DNA of 64,000 nt from Jacaranda mimosifolia (Eukaryota; Streptophyta; Magnoliopsida; Lamiales; Bignoniaceae), in contig CM032123.1 of NCBI GenBank assembly GCA_018894105.1, positions 25,831,744-25,895,743 of the forward strand. The letters are read 5' to 3'. Each line of letters begins with the position of its first letter. Position 1 is the stretch's first letter. The notes beneath the pieces are model-generated. The model had not been told where the DNA came from. It did not search any database and worked only from the letters and a program-made list of their open reading frames with translations. Shown here piece by piece: positions 57,023-64,000 of the stretch. A program made the translations under genes and the position numbers.

Positions 57023-57296
57023 CCCCTACAACGAATTACAGAGGTGAGAACCGCATGCGGTATCGAATACCTATGTGGAAGAATTCATCGTTAAATGCAC
57101 TTCAATGAAAAATATACCCCTTGTAAGAGTAGCAAGGCAAGCTTTATAATTTCTTCTTCAATGACCCTTTTCGCCACAGTGGAAACAGTTTGCATCTACT
57201 TTAGCCTTTTCCTTTGAGATTTCTTAGCCAGTCTTGGAAGTTTGGCCCGGTTAGCTTATTGGTTTCCAAAACAGTTGAGAGTGGATTCTTAGCCAT
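57023..57296 (-). pseudogene. copia gag remnant with internal deletion, copy 2
   Basis: Same build as copy 1: MAKNPLSTVLETNKLTGPNF from ATG 57296-57294, then the capsid region is missing and the sequence runs on to the zinc knuckle and protease start. Where copy 1 has A11, copy 2 has AAAGGAAAA, two bases shorter, so gag start and knuckle are out of frame. The Trp-to-stop change before the protease motif (57071-57073) is shared with copy 1. Gln to stop near 57028 is private to copy 2. The private gag stop of copy 1 is absent. Confidence 0.8.
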
Positions 57297-59275
57297 TTTG
57301 ATTTTGAAGATTTCGCAAATCTACAAAGAGGCGAAAAAGAAAAGAATAAGCATGTGATTGATTTGATATTGAAAATATGTTTATGGTCTTTCAAGCATGT
57401 TTTTCTCTTACTATTTTATCAAATCCTTTACCCCCAAAAAGAATTCGGGAAATCATATTTCCTAGTGAGAATCAAGATCCCGAGGACTTGTAAGTGGACC
57501 CACGACTCGTGAGACATTCACAAACAATCGAAGGGTAAGCAACATTTGCTAATTGCATCTTATGCAATTCTTGATATATTTTGCCTCACTTTTCATGTAG
57601 ACCCACGACTCGTGCGACATCTACATTACTAAGTGTTAAGTCAAACCTACCAATCATGCTTCGGTTCGAGACGGGCCACACGTCATCCCACGACTCGTGT
57701 GCCAATGCGTAGGCGTTCCCCAACCAAAGTGCATCTTATGCTAAGTATGTGGACACAACTTTTCTACCATAAGTGTGACCCACGACTCGTGAGACATCAC
57801 ACAAATGATGCTAGCATCATCATGCCACATACTATTGGTAGACGGCTTGGATTAATTAAAAATCCTTTTAATATGAAATCCATTTTGACTTAATATTTGA
57901 AAAATACTTAGACTTTCTAAGTGGAGGATTTTTTTTGCTTGCAAAGATCTCATCATTATTTTATCTTCTTATTTAGGTTCTCTATATCCTAGTCTTGCAT
58001 CGCATACAAAATAGGATATGGAAAGCATAAATAAGTAAATGCGCCTAGCATACATCTAGGGTGGGATGACCATGAGCCTTAACCAAGTGATGCAGTTAGA
58101 GCCATAGGTGCCTCACTTAGTTGATTTTAAGTGGGTTGATTAAATCTAGCTATTACATGATAGTATCCCATACATTCATGGGCCTTCATAAGGTCTTCAT
58201 GCCTCCAATGGTCTCCTTTGCTCCTTGTAACAATTACATGAGTAGGAAATCCTCACTCCTAAAGATTCTACTCTCATAACTTTTGCAAGATGAATCAAGA
58301 GGCATGCAAGCCTCAATTTAATACAACCAACTTTTCAACAACTTGAAAATAAATAAAATCATATTAAAGGCTCTTGATCATACCCATTCATTCATCATCC
58401 ATTCAACAATTAAATGAACAATAAATAAACAAGAATTAACAATTAATTCTGCCAATTAAATGCTCGTCATATAAACAAGAAATTGGTCATGCATAACAAT
58501 TATGCAACTATCTTGGAGATCAACTTTAACCAATTTTAAGGAGCACTCAAAAATGTCAAACATAATTTTGAGACCTTGCACAACACTTGTGCATGTGTTG
58601 TGTGCAATGCAAAACAATTAGGAGCATAAAAGGATGGACTTGGGGGCTCAAAAAATCGCCGCCCAAACCAGGTGCTGCCCGGGCAGCGTGCGCGCACGCT
58701 GGCTAGGCACGCCCGGCAGCGTCCGGCCGCTGCTGCCACTCAGTTTTGGTGGGGGGGGCAATTCAAGCCCCATTCCTTCAACTTTCATGCACCTATCTTT
58801 CTACCATGTGTGACCAACACATTGATGCACATTTCTGCCCGAATTTCAGATTCAAAACAGTTTCAAAAAACTGAAAATTAAAGTGCACAAACTTGCTCCA
58901 AAAAACCAGTCAAGGTGAGAATCATACTCTTCAAACAATCTCCAAATAAACTCCAATCCAATTGGATCCAAAAATGACCAGAACACTTTCAGCCATTCAA
59001 CAACATGCTATATCAACATATAACATCAATTAATGTCAAATCAAAATTCAACATTAACTTCTATGAATTAAAACATGCTAACTATACGAATTAACAATTA
59101 AATCACATAATAACATGCTTTCAATTCATCAAACATATAATCCACATGCATCTCCAATCCACATACTCCAATTCATCAATGAATCAAGTATGTGGATGAT
59201 TCAATCAGATCATCACATGATCCAATTGTGCAACAAAAATCCAAATAAGTGCATGATATTGGCTTCGATACCACT
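57297..59275 (-). other. 5' leader and primer site of copy 2
   Basis: Homologous to the copy 1 leader. CACGACTCGTG occurs at 57501, 57604, 57689 and 57781. The GC-rich block near 58640-58740 lacks about 26-30 bases present in copy 1, bounded by GCTGC direct repeats. The primer site TGGTATCGAAGCC is at 59273-59261 on the - strand. Confidence 0.7.
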
Positions 59276-61474
59276 TGAAAGTGCTATGGCCGAGATAAGC
59301 CAAACAAATTCAAAATTAAATAGCAAATCTCGAACCAAATCAACATCCCCAGGCATATATCATACAACATAAATGGATTAATCAGAGGATACCAACCTGA
59401 ATCGCTCAAAATCCAAGGAGATGATGGATGATTCTTCCTATCACAGATTTCCGGCAGTTTCTGGCACAGCAGAGAAAAAGGAGAATATCTTCCAATTCCG
59501 ATCTCCAAATGAAATGAGGAAAAATTCTCCAGAAATCTAACTCAGATTCCAATCTGCTATGAAAAAAATTGGCTCAAATATCCATCGGATCGCTCCAGGA
59601 GAAAATCGTGAAGTGGACTGTTCTGCAGAAACCTTTTCTGGAATTGAGTGGCCTCACTTGTGGTCACCTCCAATGCAAGTCCACACACCTTAAAGCAATC
59701 CTAGAACGTCCAGATATTTAGCTGGAGCAGATCTGGAGTTGTTTGGTGAAGAAGGGGGTTTTTGAGTGAGAGAGAGAATGGATGGAAGCTAGATCTCTAC
59801 TAACTTTGGAGAGAATTTTGGAGGAAGAATTTAGCTTGCAAAATTCAGAATTTTGGCTAATGAATCTGGACTGATTTTCGGCCACTCCACCTCCCCTCAT
59901 ATAGAGGTGTGATAGGTGTGATGCCAAGGTGGCATCACACCTCCCATGCTCAGGAGGGGACCGAAAATTCCAAGGGCATAATTGTAAGTTGGTAATTCCA
60001 CTATCATGTGGTCTTGCCAACTTGCTTAATTGGAATTCAATTCCAATTAATTCAAATCATATTTGAATTCTTTCCTCCAATAATATATTCTCCTATTAAT
60101 TAAATTAATCCAATTAATTTAATTAATTCAACTTGATTTAACAATTAAATCAAGCAAACTTAACTCTTTAAGTCAACTTCAATTATTCAACTATCAATGT
60201 GGCTCAAATAATCAACTCCTTAATTATTTGCCAAATTTAACTCCTTAAATTAGTTGATCAATTTAACACTTAAATCAATCAAGCCATAATTGATCTTGAA
60301 ATCTCTCTCTCAAAATCGGTCCCTTAAGAGGGACGTATTTTCTAACACTTAGAAATTCTTCTTTCACCACTTAGAAAAGTTCAAGGCTTTTGTGTGTGAC
60401 CCATTGGGTTCAACCATTCATCGGACATAGGCTCACAACTTCTTGTGACTTTTGAATATTAAATATTCATTCTCGTTTAAAACTCCTTTTAAACTAGTCG
60501 ACTCGATTCAATCGATCTCTATCAATTGAAGAGTACCTTAAAAGTTGATGTCCAACCTCAAGCCCATGGAGCCCAACTAATTGGTCGAAATGAATGTCTC
60601 TGTATGAACCTTTTAAAGCTCTACGCGTTCCATGAAAATTTGGTCCTTCCGTGTTCTATCTCCATGAAAGAGGCCTAGGGCAAGATATTTGCCGGCTCCC
60701 TAATAGCCTCGATTCTATGCTTTTATTCTAAATGTTCAATTCCGATGTATGACCTTATCTTTTGGAAAACTCTTTTCCCAAACTGTCATACCACCTTGCG
60801 TATGGATTTCTGGAATATGATCATTATAGAATGCATAGGAGATGTACTCGCCCTTCACAAAAGCGAGGAGTCGGATTCCATATTGGATCTCACAAATCTC
60901 CATGCCAAGTAGCTCATACCCAATCATACCCCGAACGGCCCGCTGGGTGACCAGGGATAAGTCAAAGCATGAGGACCGGACACAAGGTTACAATGGATCC
61001 TCAGGTCAAAGGACTAATTTATATGCACTAGCGTAAGCAGGAGAGCTTGCCACTACGGCTACCTAGTGGAGTCTCCGGTGGGTCTTCAGTGCCTTGTTCT
61101 CTAACAAGCACCCACTAATATGTACCCGTATCATATACAATTGCTTATGGAACGGGGCAATATCCAACTATTTGGATTTATGCATCGTTAGTGCAAGTCT
61201 GTCCGAATCTTAGATGTCCCGTCTCGTAAGATCCTATGACTTGGAATATTTAAGATCACGACCGTGTAAGACTTATTCCGTGATCACCACCCAGTGAACT
61301 GACCAAGTCCCGTAGTCATGTGTGATCTAAGGACTTCATCCAAATGCCAGTGAAGTAATATAATGCATAAGATGAATGTGGCCATATATAAGATATCGTT
61401 CAATCAAGATTGTCTCTTTAGAAAATAGTTTTACAAAGCTAAAATCATTAGCTTGCTGGGCACTATTTCTAACA
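59276..61474 (-). repeat. LTR 3 (5' LTR) of the copia array
   Basis: 2199 bases, same ends and palindrome (59915-59941) as LTR 2. A local change TACCTTAAAAGTTGATG near 60536 replaces TACCTAATCTCAATGGTCGATG of LTR 2. The - strand start is TGTTAGAAATAGTGCCCAGC. Confidence 0.95.
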
Positions 61475-62742
61475 ATTATTTGAATTCATTATAATGGGCA
61501 CTTCCTTTTTGGAATCTTCTGTGGCCATATAAGCTTCAGGATGTGGTTGATCTTCCTGCTCTATTTCGAAGGAGGATTGTAGAGAAGAAGATATTGGGGC
61601 TTTCTTCTTTTCTTCAGCTGAGAATTTTGGTTTAGTAGGTCTTGGAGAAGATGTTCTCTTAACCTTTTTTAGGAGGGTAGAGGTTATGAAAAAGTGTTTC
61701 GAGTAATCTAATGGTGAAGTCGGAAAAGATTGTTGATAAGAGAGCTGACTAGTATAGGAGGGATATAAAAGGAATTGATGTACCACCCTTTGCTTATTAG
61801 TTTTTTTTCTGGGCAAGTTGGGTTCTCAATCTCCTTATCTTTGCGTTGTTTTGGTATAATTCATCACCAAATCTCCTTTGATCTAAGAGAAAATAGAGGT
61901 CTCTGGCAAGGATGTGTACCTTATTGATAAGGTCATCATGAATTTTTTGCATCTTAGAGGTCAAACTGTCAACCTTAGCTTTTGTGGAGTGGATTTTAGA
62001 GACGACTTGCTCTATGTTGCTATCAAGATCTTATAGGACCTTATTCTAGGCTCTAGCATTTGTTGTTTGCCAGTTGAGGACCTTTTTTGCTTATGTGAGA
62101 GGCTTCATTCTTCTTTCACTATCAATTCCCGTCGATTGTACATAAGGTTTTGATGGAGAACAACTAAAATTGTCGATTTGTCTCTCCAATGGTGGGAAGT
62201 CTTGTCTAGAATGAAACATCATACATGATTGAACTGTTGCATAGGGAAGGAAGGTACCTTTTGAGGTTTGCATGTTGCATGTGGCATTTTGTTCTCTCCG
62301 TATGTGTGCAAGGCCTTTTTTGTAGTAAGGTAATAATTAAGGCCGTGGTGGCCCAACGTTCGAATCTTTAGGTTTTTGAGGACGACAAGAATCTCTCACA
62401 AAGACTTTATTCTTTTCCTTCTGCTGTCTGCGATGGCGGTTATAGTCTTTTTCACATCATCACCATCATTAGAGTTCCATTCATCACAAGAGTACCCTGG
62501 ATCACACTCTGAGGGATCTACATCCCAAATAAAGTGTCTATTTATTTTATCTGTATATACGGACATTCCATCTGGGTAAAAACAACATAGAGGAGTATAA
62601 TGGTCTTTTGCTTGTATGGGGGCTGGTGTAATCATCATCTGCTGGAAGATGACACTTGATGGTCCTTCATCCTTCTGGATGTTAAAGATGGTCTTTATGC
62701 ATCCATCACTGAATCTTTGTAATGGAAGCTGGAGGATTTCAT
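61475..62742 (-). pseudogene. unrecognised polyprotein-like remnant, possibly viral or retroelement derived
   Basis: Several open segments read on the - strand between two LTRs. The upper one (62742-62396) includes GPSSVIFQQMM, CCFYPDG and FIWDVDPSECDPGYSCDEW, ending in a basic tail. Lower down are MFHSRQDFPPLERQIDNF (62220-62167), a stretch with LNWQTTNARA and a coiled-coil-like segment (IHDDLINKVHILARDLYFLL, near 61950-61890), and a basic Ser/Pro/Lys-rich frame (61816-61475). Stops and frame changes separate them. A coiled coil next to basic and Cys-bearing segments would fit a capsid/movement region of an endogenous pararetrovirus or the gag side of an LTR element, but I do not recognise the family. 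Bases after 62742 in the same frame belong to the next LTR, so the upper end is cut by that insertion. Confidence 0.3.
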
Positions 62743-64000
62743 GTTGGAATATTGCCCGCAAGTCAATTAGATTGGCCTTATAAACTATTTCCTTGTTAGA
62801 CAATCTTAATTGAATAATATTCTTTATATGGCTATCTTCATCTTGCGCTCATTATTGCTTCACTGGCATTTGGTTGAAGCCCTTGGATCACACAAGATTA
62901 CGGGACTTGGTCATGCACTGGGTGGTGGTCATGGAATAAGTCTTATACGGTTGTGATTTTAAATCTTCCAAGTCATAGGATCTTACGAGATAGGGCATCA
63001 AAGATCTGGATAGACTTACACTAACGATTCATAAATCCAAAGGTTGGATATTGCTCCGTTTCATGAGCAATCCCATATGAGATATGTTCACATTTTAGTG
63101 GGTGCTTGTTAGAGAACAAGGCACAGAAGGCCCGCCTAGAAAATCCACTAGATAGCCGAAGTGGCAAGTCGGTAATGGCAAGTTCTCAAGCTTACGCTAG
63201 TGCATATTATTAGTCATTTGATTTGAGGATTCATGGTAATCTTGTGTTTAGGTCTTCATGCTTTAACTCTTCTTGGTCATCTAACAGGCCTTTCGGGTGG
63301 TGATTGGGCATAAGCTACTTAGATATGGAGGTTTGTGAGATCTAAGATAGAATCTGACTCCTCATCGTCATGAAGGGCGAGTGCATCTCCTATGTATTCT
63401 ATAATGAGTGATTCCAAGAAATCCCTACGCAAGGTAGTATGAAAACTTGGAAAAAGAGTTTTCCAAAGATGAGGTCATAAAGAGGAATCGAACATTGAGA
63501 ATAGAAACATAGTATTGAGGCTATTAGGGAGCCATCAAATATCTTGCCCTAGGCCTCTTTCGAGAGATAAGAGATGGAAGGATCGTATTTGCATGGTACG
63601 CATAGAGTTAGAATAGTTATCCAAAAGCATTCAATTCAACCAATTAGTTGGGCTCCATGGGCTTGAGGTTGGACATCGACTATGGAGATTAGATACTCTT
63701 GAATTAATTGAGATTAATTGAATTGAGTCGATTAGTTTAAATGAGTTAAACTAAAAGGAATATATGATATTCAAAAGTCACGAGAAGTTGTGAGCCCATG
63801 TCTAATGAATGGTAGAACCTAATGGGTCACACACAAACCAATTGCATTTTTTACTTGATGAAAGAGAATTTTCTAGGAGTTAGAAAGTCACTCCTAGTGG
63901 ACCAATTTTGAGATTGGCAAAATTAAGGTAATTTTTAACTTGATTAATTTAATTGTTAAATTGATAAACTAATTTAAAGAGTTAAATTAGACCAATAATT
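62743..64000 (+). repeat. diverged LTR of the array family, opposite orientation, cut by window end
   Basis: Starts TGTTGGAATATTGCCCGC, the counterpart of TGTTAGAAATAGTGCCCGG, and follows the reverse complement of LTR 3 in order: AGACAATCTT(A/G)ATTGAA, GGGACTTGGTCA, ATAGGATCTTACGAGA, GGGTGCTTGTTAGAGAACAAG, GGGCTCCATGGGCTTGAGGT and AATGGGTCACACACAA. Many substitutions and indels show it is older than LTRs 1-3. It runs past base 64000. Confidence 0.85.

Larger units (their letters stand above)
41435..61474 (-). mobile_element. tandem copia array: LTR-interior-LTR-interior-LTR
   Basis: Three LTRs (41435-46579, 51842-54044, 59276-61474) alternate with two interiors (46580-51841 and 54045-59275), all on the - strand. 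Each interior has a tRNA-Met-type primer site next to the LTR on its right and a polypurine tract (AAAGTGGGAGAT) next to the LTR on its left. The middle LTR therefore serves as 3' LTR of one unit and 5' LTR of the other. Outer flanks AGTTA (41430-41434) and ATTAT (61475-61479) do not match, so no target duplication frames the array. Confidence 0.92.

Noticed and set aside
41430..61479. AGTTA and ATTAT as the 5-bp target duplication of the copia array
   Set aside because: They do not match, and the left flank is a gypsy relic while the right flank is a different remnant.

Overview
The window looks like nuclear DNA of a flowering plant, most likely a core eudicot. It holds GT-AG introns, a CC-NB-LRR resistance gene, a nuclear gene for the C-terminal half of mitochondrial ribosomal protein L2, and nested plant transposons (Ty1-copia, Ty3-gypsy, hAT, MULE, CACTA, Tourist-like). 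No species can be named from the sequence alone. Only two host genes can be supported: RPL2 (+, 27859-31747, three exons) and a 1151-residue CNL gene (-, 34723-38178). No rRNA, tRNA or CRISPR array was recognised.

Layout. 1-4249: 3' part of a decayed copia element on the + strand with its 3' LTR. 4717-8383: non-autonomous hAT-like element with imperfect terminal repeats and a near-perfect 8-bp target duplication. 8733-14242: MULE-like element with long inverted ends, filled with tandem arrays built on a GTACTT/TGAAGTAC motif and carrying a scrap of transposase. 14776-15330: reverse-strand copia scrap. 15815-22940: gypsy-family element with two LTRs, gag and protease remnants, a 39-bp minisatellite but no recognisable pol; a Tourist-like MITE sits inside it. 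23486-24335: hAT-like MITE. 24960-26330: a relative of the gypsy element on the - strand. 26495-27414: possible hAT relic.

27859-31747 is RPL2; its second intron carries a CACTA-like element with a 310-bp-arm palindrome. 31748-34722 shows no gene. The CNL gene follows, then a third gypsy-family copy (38996-41434).

41435-61474 is one structure: three LTRs of about 2.2 kb alternating with two copia interiors, all on the - strand (LTR-interior-LTR-interior-LTR). Both interiors share three defects: most of gag is missing, a stop precedes the protease motif, and the first integrase Asp is Gly. The outer LTR at 41435-46579 is itself interrupted by a 2922-bp solo LTR with a perfect 5-bp duplication. 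61475-62742 is an unrecognised, possibly virus- or retroelement-derived reverse-strand coding remnant. 62743-64000 is a diverged LTR of the same family in the opposite orientation.

The host genes show no functional link to each other. The main interest lies in the structure and history of the transposable elements and in the palindrome inside a transcribed intron.
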